Below are positions 26,949-36,987 of a DNA stretch of 64,000 bases, one piece after another. Source of the DNA: Sphingomonas abietis (GTDB taxonomy: Bacteria; Pseudomonadota; Alphaproteobacteria; Sphingomonadales; Sphingomonadaceae); contig NZ_CP115174.1 in NCBI RefSeq assembly GCF_027625475.1, positions 1,826,001-1,890,000 of the forward strand. The letters are read 5' to 3'. How positions within the stretch are numbered: the first letter of the stretch is position 1; each line of letters begins with the position of its first letter. A model generated the notes under the pieces. It searched no databases, had not been told where the DNA came from, and saw nothing but the letters and a program-made list of their open reading frames with translations. The position numbers and the translations under genes are program-made.

Positions 26949-26964
26949 GCGGGCCGGGGCCTAT
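26939..26964 (-). terminator. Minus-strand hairpin with T6, possible terminator
   Basis: Read on the minus strand, ATAGGC and GCCTAT (plus 26945-26950 and 26959-26964) form a 6-base stem followed by six T residues. This is terminator-like for leftward transcription, yet no leftward gene is recognised immediately to the right. It overlaps the peroxiredoxin stop codon. Confidence 0.3.
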
Positions 26965-26988
26965 CCCGTGATGGCATATGCCCCGTTA

Positions 26989-27019
26989 ACCTTATCCTCA
27001 ATCTATCGGGCGATAAGGT
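26989..27019. promoter_or_regulatory. 8-base inverted repeat before small ORF
   Basis: ACCTTATC (26989-26996) and GATAAGGT (27012-27019) are perfect inverted arms with a 15-base spacer. They lie upstream of the small hydrophobic gene at 27077 and could be an operator or a transcript hairpin. Confidence 0.3.
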
Positions 27020-27076
27020 CGGAGGATGGTCGCGTTTCGGCGTAACCGACCTTCGCGCGACGAGGTGGCGAATCCG

Positions 27077-27202
27077 ATGCTCAAGCTCATGGCCGCGGTC
27101 TGCATCATCGGGGGTGGCGCCGCCGCCTTCTATGCCGCCAGCCTGCCGACCGGTTCGGTCAGCCGGCTGCACGCGCCGGCCTGGATGTACCGGCATTATT
27201 GA
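27077..27202 (+). CDS. 41-residue hydrophobic peptide
   Basis: This small frame encodes 41 residues: a hydrophobic N-terminal helix (LMAAVCIIGGGAAAFYAA) followed by a short polar tail ending WMYRHY. A GAGGTGG ribosome site lies about 8 bases before ATG 27077. An upstream in-frame ATG at 27026 would give 58 residues, but its purine-rich tract touches the start codon. It could be a membrane anchor or a signal-peptide-led microprotein. I do not recognise a family. Confidence 0.45.
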   Translation: MLKLMAAVCIIGGGAAAFYAASLPTGSVSRLHAPAWMYRHY

Positions 27203-27250
27203 CGAGCCGTTGCGGACGATGGCGTCCGTCATGTCCGCTTGCCGATAGCA

Positions 27251-27269
27251 TTAGATATAATATACGATA
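27251..27269 (+). promoter_or_regulatory. AT-rich -10-like element before GH27 gene
   Basis: TATAAT (27256-27261) lies in an 18-base AT-rich run, rare in this GC-rich DNA, about 35 bases before the GH27 start. A convincing -35 element at 16-18 bases is not seen, so an activator-dependent promoter is possible. Confidence 0.35.
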
Positions 27270-27295
27270 GCCGTCCTCACAGTGGGGGGTCTGTC

Positions 27296-28825
27296 ATGTA
27301 TCGTTTCTGGGTCGCCTTATGGGCTTGCGTCGTCGGATCGATGGCACTGGCGGCGCCTGCCGCCGCCCGATCGGCGTTCCGTCTTCCGATCCAGATCATG
27401 TTCGATCATCCCGCCGCCAATCCCGGCGTCCGGATGCTGGAGGTCCGACCGTCAGCGGACGGCACGCTATCGGGTCTGCTGACGTCGGACTGGTACGGCC
27501 CGATGCCGATGACGAACATCGTGGCCAAGAGCCATGTGCTGCGTTTCGACGTCCGCAATCTCAACACGCGCGGTGTGCCGACCCGCCAGTGGACGGCGAC
27601 GTTCGGCGTGCAGGGCGTCGTGCTCGATGGCGGCATCTGGGCGTCGGATGTCCATCAGGTCGGCCACCGTGCGACACCGGCGCAATATCGGTCGCTGACC
27701 TTCCATGAGGCGCCGTTGCCGCCCTTCGCGGCGCTGCCGGCCGACGGCCTGGCCCAGACCCCACCGATGGGCTGGAGCAGCTGGAACAAGTTCGCCGAGC
27801 ATATCGACGACAAGACCGTGCGGGCGATGGCGGATTCCATGGTGTCGAGCGGCCTGCGCGATGCCGGCTATGTCTATGTGAACATCGACGATGGCTGGCA
27901 GGGCACGCGCGGCCCGGATGGTCAGATTCGGCCGAACGCCAAATTCCCCGACATGAAGGCGCTCGCCGATTATGTGCATTCGCGCGGGCTGAAGCTCGGC
28001 ATCTATTCGTCGCCCGGGCTGCGCACCTGTGCGGGCTTCGAGGGCAGCTACGGCCATGTCGCCCAGGATGCGCGGACCTTTGCCGCTTGGGGCATCGACT
28101 ATCTGAAATATGATCTCTGCTCGGGCGAATGGTTCTACGCCGACAAGGACAGCGTGCAGCGCACCTATGCGGAGATGGGCGCGGCGCTCCGCGCGACGGG
28201 GCGGCCGATCGTCTATTCGCTGTGCGAATATGGCCGCTTCGACGTCGGGAGTTGGGGGCGTTCGGTCGGCGGCCATCTCTGGAGGACGACCGGCGACATC
28301 ACCGATCAGTATGGCGACATGGCCAAGATCGGTTTCGAGCATAATGGCAATCCCGGCGATGCCGGGCCGGGCGGCTGGAACGACCCCGACATGCTCGAGA
28401 TCGGCAATGGCGGCATGAGCGACGACGAATATCGCTCGCACATGGCGTTGTGGGCGATGTCGGCAGCGCCTTTGCTGATGGGGCATGATCTGCGGCTGAC
28501 CAGCGCAGGCGCCAAGGCGCTGCTCGAAAATCGCGCGGTGATCGCGATCGATCAGGATGCCAAGGGCGTGCAGGGCGTCGCGGTTCGCAAGCAGGGGGCA
28601 TTGGAAATCTGGCGGAAGGCGCTGGCCGACGGCGACGTCGCCATCGCCATTTTCAACCGCGGCAATGCGCCCTCCAGCATCGGTCTCGATGCGCAGGATA
28701 TCGGGGCCGGCAACGTCCGTTCGGTGCGGGATCTGTGGACCGGCAGCGTCGGAACGTCGTTGGCGCACGCCTATGCCATCCCGGCGCATGGCGTCGTCAT
28801 GCTGCGGATCGCCACGCTATCCTGA
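27296..28825 (+). CDS. Secreted GH27 alpha-galactosidase-like glycosidase
   Basis: ATG 27296 opens a clear signal peptide (MALAAPAAARS end), giving 509 residues; an upstream TTG frame adds no signal. After about 125 residues of beta-rich N-terminal domain, the GH27 barrel starts at about residue 155 with TPPMGWSSWNKF, then YVNIDDGWQG, LKYDLC (catalytic Asp nucleophile), WRTTGDITDQY (acid/base Asp), and GGWNDPDMLEIGNGG. GH27 enzymes remove terminal alpha-galactose, or alpha-N-acetylgalactosamine or beta-L-arabinopyranose in some branches. Export implies use of plant or microbial polysaccharides. No transporter for released sugar is adjacent. Confidence 0.93.
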   Translation: MYRFWVALWACVVGSMALAAPAAARSAFRLPIQIMFDHPAANPGVRMLEVRPSADGTLSGLLTSDWYGPMPMTNIVAKSHVLRFDVRNLNTRGVPTRQWTATFGVQGVVLDGGIWASDVHQVGHRATPAQYRSLTFHEAPLPPFAALPADGLAQTPPMGWSSWNKFAEHIDDKTVRAMADSMVSSGLRDAGYVYVNIDDGWQGTRGPDGQIRPNAKFPDMKALADYVHSRGLKLGIYSSPGLRTCAGFEGSYGHVAQDARTFAAWGIDYLKYDLCSGEWFYADKDSVQRTYAEMGAALRATGRPIVYSLCEYGRFDVGSWGRSVGGHLWRTTGDITDQYGDMAKIGFEHNGNPGDAGPGGWNDPDMLEIGNGGMSDDEYRSHMALWAMSAAPLLMGHDLRLTSAGAKALLENRAVIAIDQDAKGVQGVAVRKQGALEIWRKALADGDVAIAIFNRGNAPSSIGLDAQDIGAGNVRSVRDLWTGSVGTSLAHAYAIPAHGVVMLRIATLS

Positions 28826-28831
28826 GCCGAT

Positions 28832-28874
28832 GATCCCGCCGGAGCGTCGCTCTGCTTCGCGCGATGGCGGGATC
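28832..28874 (+). terminator. Inverted repeat after GH27 gene, possible terminator
   Basis: GATCCCGCC (28832-28840) and GGCGGGATC (28866-28874) are perfect 9-base arms around a 25-base loop, beginning 6 bases after the GH27 stop. Position suits transcript termination or 3' end stability, but no T tract follows. Confidence 0.35.
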
Positions 28875-28951
28875 GCGCCGAAAGGCCTTCGCCCGCCCGG
28901 CAAAGCGGCATAGGCTCGCACGATCATTCGTCGACCTGAGGGATCGCGCCG

Positions 28952-29515
28952 GTGATTGCGAAGATGACAAGGGGCCTCGGCCGGATCGCCGGCAGGATAT
29001 CCTCCGATCTGAGGAAATTATATTTCAGGACGGCCTATGGCGTGCGGTTCGGTCGTGGCGTCGTCCTCGGGCGGGGCGTATCGATACGCGCCTTCGACGG
29101 CGGTTCGATCGTGATCGGCGCCGACACGCACGTCCTCGCGCACGCCATCGTCGAGGCGAAGCAGGCCGCGATCGTCATCGGGCCGCGTTCGCTCGTCAAT
29201 GTCGGGGCATTTATCGGCGCCTCGTTCGGCATCGCCATCGGCGCGGATGCCCTCATTGCCGAATATGTCACGATCAGGGATGCCGATCATGGAGCCGGCG
29301 ATCCGACCAGGCCCTTCCATCAGCAGGCCATGCAGGGCGCGCACATCACCATCGGAGACAGCGTCTGGCTGGGCGCGAAGGTCACTGTGACCAAGGGCGT
29401 GGTGATCGGCTCCCGCGCGATCGTGGGCGCGAATGCGGTAGTGACCCGGTCGCTGGAGGGCGACGGCCGCTATGTCGGCGCGCCCGCGCGACCGATTCGC
29501 GGCGGAACGCGCTGA
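28952..29515 (+). CDS. Hexapeptide-repeat (LbH) acyltransferase
   Basis: This 187-residue protein is a left-handed beta-helix acyltransferase. Hexapeptide turns run from about residue 33 to 175 ([37 protein letters not shown] in outline, [31 protein letters not shown]) and it ends in [12 protein letters not shown], typical of maltose/galactoside O-acetyltransferase-like and capsule acetyltransferases. The catalytic His is likely in IRDADHG. Start is GTG 28952 with a GAGGGA ribosome site. It acetylates a sugar or polysaccharide precursor; the acceptor is unknown. Confidence 0.9.
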   Translation: MIAKMTRGLGRIAGRISSDLRKLYFRTAYGVRFGRGVVLGRGVSIRAFDGGSIVIGADTHVLAHAIVEAKQAAIVIGPRSLVNVGAFIGASFGIAIGADALIAEYVTIRDADHGAGDPTRPFHQQAMQGAHITIGDSVWLGAKVTVTKGVVIGSRAIVGANAVVTRSLEGDGRYVGAPARPIRGGTR

Positions 29516-29552
29516 TCCGCCGCATGGGCGTGTTCACGGTGATTTTTTGAAT

Positions 29553-29629
<77 letters not shown>

Positions 29630-29687
29630 ACTTGTGGGTCGCCTTATCGGGCCGCCTCGACGATGGCAACATAACAAAGCGCGGTAA

Positions 29688-29721
29688 CAAAACGGGCGCC
29701 TCCGATAAGGGAGACGCCCGT
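29688..29721 (-). terminator. Intrinsic terminator of the lipoprotein gene
   Basis: On the minus strand, ACGGGCG (plus 29715-29721) pairs with CGCCCGT (29692-29698), with a further 4-base paired segment inside after one mismatch. It is followed by TTTTGTTA. Strong stem plus T tract about 50 bases after the lipoprotein stop is a textbook intrinsic terminator. Confidence 0.8.
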
Positions 29722-29773
29722 CGTTTCCGCAACCAGCCCGTCCGCGCGGAAGGCGCGGCGGCCGGCGTGCGGC

Positions 29774-30055
29774 TTACTTCTTGGCTGCGTTGTCGATCGC
29801 GGCGGCCTTGTTGTCGGCCAGCGACGACACGTTGTCGGCCGAGTTGTGCGCAGCGTCGGCAGCGTTGTCGAGCGTGCTGGCAGCGGCTGCGTTCGACGAG
29901 TTGTCGGCAGCGGCGGACAGCATGTCGCCCTGGTTGTCGAGAGCGGCAGCGGCGTTATCGCCTGCGTTCTCAACGGCTTCGGCTTGGTTGGTCTTGTTGC
30001 AGGCGGCCAGGCTCATCAGGCCGGCGGCGGCAATCACGAAGGCGATCTTTTTCAT
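29774..30055 (-). CDS. Small Ala/Asn/Asp-rich lipoprotein
   Basis: This 93-residue protein begins MKKIAFVIAAAGLMSLAAC, a lipoprotein signal with lipobox LAAC and lipidation at Cys19. The mature part is built of loose repeats of the type DNAADAAHNSADN, predicted helical and very low in complexity. A GGGAG ribosome site precedes the ATG, a CTAGAA/TTCTAG palindrome lies directly upstream, and a strong terminator follows, so it is a monocistronic, probably well expressed gene. Function unknown; comparable small Ala/Asn lipoproteins occur in sphingomonads as far as I recall. Confidence 0.8.
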   Translation of the reverse strand: MKKIAFVIAAAGLMSLAACNKTNQAEAVENAGDNAAAALDNQGDMLSAAADNSSNAAAASTLDNAADAAHNSADNVSSLADNKAAAIDNAAKK

Positions 30056-30067
30056 TCGGGCAGCTCC

Positions 30068-30081
30068 CTAGAACATTCTAG
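30068..30081. promoter_or_regulatory. 14-base palindrome upstream of lipoprotein gene
   Basis: CTAGAA-CA-TTCTAG is a perfect inverted repeat with a 2-base centre, immediately upstream of the lipoprotein ribosome site. It could be an operator or part of a 5' leader structure. The CTAG tetramer occurs in both arms, which is notable because CTAG is generally rare in proteobacterial genomes. Confidence 0.35.
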
Positions 30082-30222
30082 ACACTTGTTTTTCGGGCGC
30101 GGCAGCTGCCGTCCCCGGCGCAACGGAATAGCGCTACAAGGTCGGCGGTCAACGGCAAAGTGGGCGCTTTCGTTCCGCTCGCCGCATATCTTCGCGCTCG
30201 CACAAGATGTCCCGCAACCTTG

Positions 30223-30243
30223 GTCGGCATAATGTGTTATACC
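30223..30243. promoter_or_regulatory. Imperfect palindrome upstream of GT4 gene
   Basis: GGCATAA-TGTG-TTATACC is an imperfect palindrome with one mismatched position per arm in an AT-rich stretch about 80 bases before the GT4 start. It is the best operator candidate for the GT4/GH130 pair. No clear -35/-10 pair is seen. Confidence 0.25.
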
Positions 30244-30320
30244 GGGATAAAGTCAAATATGTGCAAGGCCGAACTCACCGAATTCACCGGGTTTTGCCTG
30301 CACCCCGGAGGGATTAGGCG

Positions 30321-32600
30321 ATGGACGCACGCACTGGGTCGACACTTCGCAAGATAGCCTTGATCGGCAATAGTCCGCCCCGCCTGTGTGGCATCGCAAC
30401 ATTCACCAACGACGTCCGTAACGGACTGATCGATACTTTTCCCGATCTCGCCATCGACATGTACGCGATGAACGATCGCGGGGCGCATTATGTCTATCCC
30501 GGCGAAGTCGTATGTTCGATCGATCAGGACGATCTCGGCCACTACACGCGCGCCGCCCACCGCATCAATGCCAGCGGCGCCGACGTGGTCTGCGTCCAGC
30601 ATGAATATGGCATTTTCGGCGGGCCGGCCGGCGCCTATCTGCTCAAGCTGCTCGATCGGGTGACGGCACCGGTGGTGGTGACGCTGCACACCGTGCTCGA
30701 GCAGCCGAATCCCGAACAGCGCGCGGTGATCGAGGCGCTGGTGCGCCGCGCCTCCAAATTGATCGTGATGGCCGAGAAGGGGCGGCATATCCTCCAGGAG
30801 GTGCATGGCGTCGCCGCCGATCGCATCGCCGTGGTGCCGCACGGCGCGCCCGATCGCGCGATGGGCGGGGGCGAGGATTTCAAGCGCCGCTTCGGTTTCG
30901 AAGGCCATCGCGTGTTGCTGACCTTCGGCCTGCTGTCCCCCAACAAGGGCATCGAGACGATCATCCGCGCGATGCCGGCGATCGTCGCCAGGCACCCGGA
31001 CGCGCTTTATGTCGTGCTCGGGGCGACCCATCCGCATCTCGTGGCGCATGAGGGCGAAGCCTATCGCGAGGGTCTGATGGCGCTGGCGGAGACGCTCGGC
31101 GTGCGCCAGCATGTCCGCTTCATCGATGGCTTTGTGGAGCAGGCGACGCTGCTCGATCACATCGCCGCCGCAGATATCTATGTCACCCCCTATCTGAACG
31201 AGGCGCAGATCACCTCGGGAACGCTGAGCTATGCGGTGGCGATGGGCAAGGCGGTGGTGTCGACGCCCTATTGGCATGCGGCAGAGCTGCTCGCCGGAGG
31301 AGTGGGTATGCTGGTGCCGTTCGGCGACAGCGGCGCCTTTGCGGCGCGCATCACCGAATTGCTCGATCGACCGGACGTGCTGGACGAGATGAGCCGCCGG
31401 GCGTGGTCGGTGGGCCGGACGATGATCTGGCCGGCACTCGCCCGTTCCTATGTCGCGATTTTCGAGGAGGCGATCCGGACGCAGCCGGCCCGCTTGTTTC
31501 CCGGAATGGGGCGCAACACCGATCCCGTCCCGCCACGGCTCGCCGCCGTCGAGCGGCTGAGCGACGATGTCGGCATCATCCAGCATTCGATCTTCTCGGT
31601 GCCCGATCGCCATCATGGCTATTGCGTGGACGATAATTGCCGCGCGCTGATGCTGATGCACCGCATCGACGGGCCGGACAGCGTGCGCGCCGACGAACTC
31701 GCCGCGATCTACGCCGCGTTCGTTCAGCACGCATGGAATGGCGATCGCGGGCGGTTCCGCAACTTCATGGGCTTCGATCGGAGCTGGCTGGAGGAAGAGG
31801 GATCCGAAGACAGCTTCGGCCGGACCTTGTGGTCGCTGGGCGACACCGCGGCGCGGGCGCGCAGCCACGAGCTGCGGCGCTGGGCCTCGCATCTCTTCGA
31901 CCAGGTCGCGCCGCACGTCCGTGCGCTGGGCAGCCCGCGGACATGGGCATTCGCGATGATTGCCGCCGATGCCATGCTGGATGCCCATCCGGGGCATGAA
32001 TTGTCGCTGGCGCTGCTGCGCGATCTCGGTGGTCGGTTGCAGGATCGGCTGGCCAGCGCGCGCCGGCCGGGCTGGGAATGGTTCGAGGCGGTGCTCGCCT
32101 ATGACAATGCCCGTCTGCCCGAGGCGTTGTTGCGCGCCGCGCGCCGGCTGGACGATCCGGCGATGCGCTCGGAAGGATTGGCGGCGCTCGACTGGCTCGA
32201 TGGCATACAGAGCAACCCCGAAGGCGAGTTCCGTGCCGTCGGGACGGATAGCTTCGGCCATGAATATGCCCCGCCGCTGCCATTCGATCAGCAGCCGGTC
32301 GAGGCTTGGGCGATGATCGACGCGGCGATGGTCGCGCATCGCGTGACGGGTGAGCAGCGCTGGGCGGAGGCCGCGCGCAAGGCCTATGCCTGGTATCTCG
32401 GTGCCAACGATCTGGGGCTCCCGCTGGGCTCCTCGATCGACGGCGGCTGCTTCGACGGGCTGATGAGCGATCGGGTGAATCTCAACCAAGGCGCAGAATC
32501 CGTGCTCGCTTTCCAATTTGCCTGTTGCGCCTTGCGCGAAATGACGGAAAAGGCCGATCGGAACGGCTCTATTTCGAAGGCCGGCGCCGTCGCCTCCTGA
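30321..32600 (+). CDS. GT4 glycosyltransferase with large C-terminal helical domain
   Basis: This 759-residue protein has an N-terminal GT4 glycosyltransferase (about residues 10-390; PPRLCGIATFTNDVR at the start, then TFGLLSPNKGIETIIRAMP and FIDGFVEQATLLDHIAAADIYVTPYLNE in outline). The C-terminal half (about 400-750) starts with HSIFSVPDRHHGYCVDDN and is helical, resembling an (alpha/alpha)6 glycosidase-like domain (my inference). A GGAGGGA ribosome site precedes the ATG. No signal peptide or membrane helix, so cytoplasmic. The GH130 gene begins right after the stop. Likely makes or remodels a mannose-containing glycan; donor and product are unknown. Confidence 0.88.
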   Translation: MDARTGSTLRKIALIGNSPPRLCGIATFTNDVRNGLIDTFPDLAIDMYAMNDRGAHYVYPGEVVCSIDQDDLGHYTRAAHRINASGADVVCVQHEYGIFGGPAGAYLLKLLDRVTAPVVVTLHTVLEQPNPEQRAVIEALVRRASKLIVMAEKGRHILQEVHGVAADRIAVVPHGAPDRAMGGGEDFKRRFGFEGHRVLLTFGLLSPNKGIETIIRAMPAIVARHPDALYVVLGATHPHLVAHEGEAYREGLMALAETLGVRQHVRFIDGFVEQATLLDHIAAADIYVTPYLNEAQITSGTLSYAVAMGKAVVSTPYWHAAELLAGGVGMLVPFGDSGAFAARITELLDRPDVLDEMSRRAWSVGRTMIWPALARSYVAIFEEAIRTQPARLFPGMGRNTDPVPPRLAAVERLSDDVGIIQHSIFSVPDRHHGYCVDDNCRALMLMHRIDGPDSVRADELAAIYAAFVQHAWNGDRGRFRNFMGFDRSWLEEEGSEDSFGRTLWSLGDTAARARSHELRRWASHLFDQVAPHVRALGSPRTWAFAMIAADAMLDAHPGHELSLALLRDLGGRLQDRLASARRPGWEWFEAVLAYDNARLPEALLRAARRLDDPAMRSEGLAALDWLDGIQSNPEGEFRAVGTDSFGHEYAPPLPFDQQPVEAWAMIDAAMVAHRVTGEQRWAEAARKAYAWYLGANDLGLPLGSSIDGGCFDGLMSDRVNLNQGAESVLAFQFACCALREMTEKADRNGSISKAGAVAS

Positions 32601-32601
32601 C

Positions 32602-33912
32602 GTGGGAGGCGGCCTCGTCGGGGTGGGAGGCAGCTTGCTCGATCTCGTGATGCACTGGCCGCTCAGGCTCCAGGCGGACGCCTCTCGCGTCGTCGTGCGC
32701 CCGTTTCATCTTCCGATCGATTCCAAGGACGGCCGGAAAAGCCGGCCGCGCCGGATCGCGGAGGGCGTGCTGGCGATGGACGAGGACGCGGCCAAGCGCG
32801 AGCTTGCCGCCGTCCTCAAGGATTTCGAGGCCCGCCACTGGCAGACCCGCGCCGTATTCATGACGCGCTACGCCCAGATGGCCGATGCGCTGAAGCTGGA
32901 CGACGCCGATATATCCGAGGTGAAGAAGCAGCTGATCGGCGCCTTCTTCTGCAACGAATATAGCTATGCCGCCGCCGCGATCATGAACCCCTCGATCGTG
33001 CGCCACCCGGATCAGTCCGGCCTGTCCGAAGGTTCGGCGCGGATCGTGATGTCGCTGCGCACGGTGGGCGAGGGGCATATCAGCTCGATCGCCTTCCGCG
33101 AGGGCATATTGTCGCCGGGCACGCGATTCGAGCTGGCGCCCGAGCCCCCCTTCGCCACGGCCGCCGATTCGGCGCGCGAATTGGAGAACGGATCGATCGA
33201 GGTCCATCGCCACCGCGATTCGACGCTGAGCGGCACGGTGATCTTCCCGATCACCTCGGCCCAGTCGAAGGGGCTGGAGGATCTCCGCCTGGTCGAGTTC
33301 GTTCATGACGACGGCGCCATCGAATGGCTCGGCACCTACACCGCCTATAATGGCGAGAGCATCCGTTCCGAGATGATCCGCACCAAGGATTTCCGGACGT
33401 TCGAGCTGGCGCCGATGAGCGGGCCTGCCGCGCGCAACAAGGGCATGGCGCTGTTTCCGCGCAAGATCGGCGGCGCCTATACGATGGTCGGCCGGCAGGA
33501 TGGCGAGAATCTGTACCTGATCCGCAGCAACAGCCTGACCCGCTGGGGCGAGGGCGAATTGCTGATGACCCCGCATTATCCGTGGGAAATGGTCCAGATC
33601 GGCAATTGCGGCTCGCCGATCGAGGTCGATGAGGGCTGGCTGCTGCTCACCCACGGCGTCGGCGCGATGCGCAAATATTCGGTCGGTGCGGTGCTGCTCG
33701 ACAAGGACGATCCGTCGAAGGTGCTGAAGCGCACCCCGGTGCCGCTGATCTCGGCGGCCGATGAGGATCGCGAAGGCTATGTCCCGAACGTCGTCTATAC
33801 CTGCGGCGCGATGCGGCACGGCGACCTGCTGTTCCTGCCTTATGGCGTGGCGGACAGCGCGGTCGGCTTCGCCTTCGTGCCGATCCGGGAACTGATCGAC
33901 GCGATGGTGTGA
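32602..33912 (+). CDS. GH130 family glycosidase/phosphorylase
   Basis: This protein (up to 436 residues) belongs to GH130, five-bladed propellers that are mostly beta-mannoside phosphorylases or hydrolases. Recognisable blocks are RVVVRPFHLP near the N-terminus, GEGHISSIAFREG, LVEFVHDDGAIEWLGTYTAYNG in outline, and GNCGSPIEVDEGWLLLTHGVG. The start is uncertain: GTG 32602 touches the upstream stop, TTG 32635 has the best ribosome site (GGGAGG), and ATG 32650 opens the conserved part. It is cytoplasmic and coupled to the GT4 gene. Whether it phosphorolyses or hydrolyses depends on residues I cannot place with certainty. Confidence 0.88.
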   Translation: MGGGLVGVGGSLLDLVMHWPLRLQADASRVVVRPFHLPIDSKDGRKSRPRRIAEGVLAMDEDAAKRELAAVLKDFEARHWQTRAVFMTRYAQMADALKLDDADISEVKKQLIGAFFCNEYSYAAAAIMNPSIVRHPDQSGLSEGSARIVMSLRTVGEGHISSIAFREGILSPGTRFELAPEPPFATAADSARELENGSIEVHRHRDSTLSGTVIFPITSAQSKGLEDLRLVEFVHDDGAIEWLGTYTAYNGESIRSEMIRTKDFRTFELAPMSGPAARNKGMALFPRKIGGAYTMVGRQDGENLYLIRSNSLTRWGEGELLMTPHYPWEMVQIGNCGSPIEVDEGWLLLTHGVGAMRKYSVGAVLLDKDDPSKVLKRTPVPLISAADEDREGYVPNVVYTCGAMRHGDLLFLPYGVADSAVGFAFVPIRELIDAMV

Positions 33913-34012
33913 GCCTGCGGCACGGCACCCGCCGTTGCTTTTCGGCCATTCGGCGCTAGATAAGCCGGTAAATCCGAACATCTCGACCCCCCTCAGACGA
34001 GCGAGCATCCGC

Positions 34013-35692
<1,680 letters not shown>

Positions 35693-35725
35693 TCGATCGC
35701 TGATCGATCGCGGGATGACCTGAGA

Positions 35726-35744
35726 GGGCGGCGGGTCGCCGCCC
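35726..35744. terminator. GC hairpin between convergent genes
   Basis: GGGCGGCG (35726-35733) and CGCCGCCC (35737-35744) form a perfect 8-base stem with a 3-base loop. It lies between the ettA stop and the convergent exported-protein stop. No T tract follows on either strand, so bidirectional termination is only possible. Confidence 0.4.
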
Positions 35745-35756
35745 CTCGATCATGCC

Positions 35757-36206
35757 TCAATAATAATCGGCCGGATCGGGCGCCGGGCTCTTGCACGCCT
35801 GGCTGCTGCCATGGCGGCAGGCATAATCCTGCTGCCGCCAGGCCTCCATCGCGTTGGCATAGGCTTGCTGCTGGCGCGCATAGCGGGTGTCGCGCCGTGC
35901 GATCGCGTGGCCATGCGCCTTCATGGCGGCATCGTAGGATGCCAGATCCTGCTGATATTGCGCCTGATTGACCGCGTTTTGGTCGTTCGTCGCCTGCAAA
36001 TTGCCCTGCACGCCGCCGTTCGCCGTGCTGGTGCCGGGATCGACGCCGGCCGCCACCTGGCCCGGCGGCACCGTCATCGAGGCGGCGGCGGAGCCGTCAT
36101 TGGCGGGCTGATGAGGGTCGCTCTGTGCCAATGCGGCGGGATTGATCATCGCGGCTGCGGCGACGAACGCCGCGCCGGCGAGAATGGCGAATGGTGCACG
36201 GGTCAT
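35757..36206 (-). CDS. Exported protein, unknown function
   Basis: I do not recognise this family. ATG 36206 opens a signal peptide (FVAAAAMINPAALAQS), giving 149 residues; the longer upstream frame has no ribosome site. The mature part is Gln/Ala-rich and helical (NAVNQAQYQQDLASYDAAM, then YARQQQAYANAMEAWRQQDY) with two cysteines (YACRHGSSQACK), and ends DPADYY. A GAGGAGAG purine tract precedes the start. Periplasmic location is likely. It converges on ettA. Confidence 0.7.
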   Translation of the reverse strand: MTRAPFAILAGAAFVAAAAMINPAALAQSDPHQPANDGSAAASMTVPPGQVAAGVDPGTSTANGGVQGNLQATNDQNAVNQAQYQQDLASYDAAMKAHGHAIARRDTRYARQQQAYANAMEAWRQQDYACRHGSSQACKSPAPDPADYY

Positions 36207-36291
36207 TCCTGCTCTCCTCAAGTCATCGCCCCCTATCCTGTCGATGGGGGCGCTAACGTCTGGAGGCAGACGGGCGTTCCTTGGCGCGGGC

Positions 36292-36921
36292 TCAGGCTGG
36301 GTGGAAAGCGCCGCCTTCGCCGAGCAACTGGAGCTGGCCTTCGCGAATGCCGAACCAGGCACCGCGCAATGTCAGGCGACCGGCGGATTCCGCTGCGGTG
36401 ACGAAGGGGAAGGAGCGCAGATTGGCGAGGCTGACCTTGACCGCCTCTCGCTCCAGGGCGCGTTCGGCCTGTTCGCCATCGCCATGGGCCGCGATGATCG
36501 CATCGCGCGCCGGATCGAGCATATCGACCCAATGGCCGACGAACCCGCCTTCGCCCGGCGCGGCGCCGGCGAACACCTGGCTCATCGCCGCCTTGCAGCC
36601 GCCGCAATATTCGTGGCCGAGCACGACGATCTCGGACACCATGAGCTGCGTCACCGCGAATTCCACCGCCGCCGAAACGCCGTGCCGGCTGGTGTCCGGC
36701 TCGAACGGCGGCACCAGATTGGCGATATTGCGGACCACGAAGATATTGCCCGGCGCGACGTCGAAGATCTGCGCGGGATCGACCCTGCTGTCCGAACAGG
36801 CGATCACCAGCGTGTCCGGGGCCTGGCCATCGGCCAGTTCGGACCAGCGGGCGCGCTGGGTGGCCCATGCTTCACGGTGGAAGCGGCGGTATCCTGCGAG
36901 GAGATCGTCAAAGCCGGGCAT
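36292..36921 (-). CDS. Beta-class carbonic anhydrase
   Basis: This 209-residue enzyme hydrates CO2 to bicarbonate. Zinc ligands are Cys42 (ACSDSRVDP, with the Asp44-Arg46 dyad), His103 and Cys106 (GHEYCGGC), the standard beta-CA arrangement. I start at ATG 36921 (MPGFDDLLAGY), the conserved opening; an in-frame ATG at 36957 adds 12 residues. The protein is cytoplasmic. It lies divergent from lipA, 66 bases apart, so both promoters must share this gap. Length is normal. Confidence 0.95.
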   Translation of the reverse strand: MPGFDDLLAGYRRFHREAWATQRARWSELADGQAPDTLVIACSDSRVDPAQIFDVAPGNIFVVRNIANLVPPFEPDTSRHGVSAAVEFAVTQLMVSEIVVLGHEYCGGCKAAMSQVFAGAAPGEGGFVGHWVDMLDPARDAIIAAHGDGEQAERALEREAVKVSLANLRSFPFVTAAESAGRLTLRGAWFGIREGQLQLLGEGGAFHPA

Positions 36922-36987
36922 GAATGCGTGCCTAAGGATGCGCGGCAGGGCTGGCAAGAGCGGTGATCAATCGCTATCTGCCACGCC

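Noticed and set aside
30237..32516. Long minus-strand open frame opposite the GT4 gene
   Set aside because: Composition is His/Arg/Asp-rich as expected from the antisense of this GC-rich gene; no ribosome site or domain.
33913..33945. GC-rich stretch with TTTT after GH130 as an intrinsic terminator
   Set aside because: The stem needs several G-T pairs and an internal mismatch; too weak to call.
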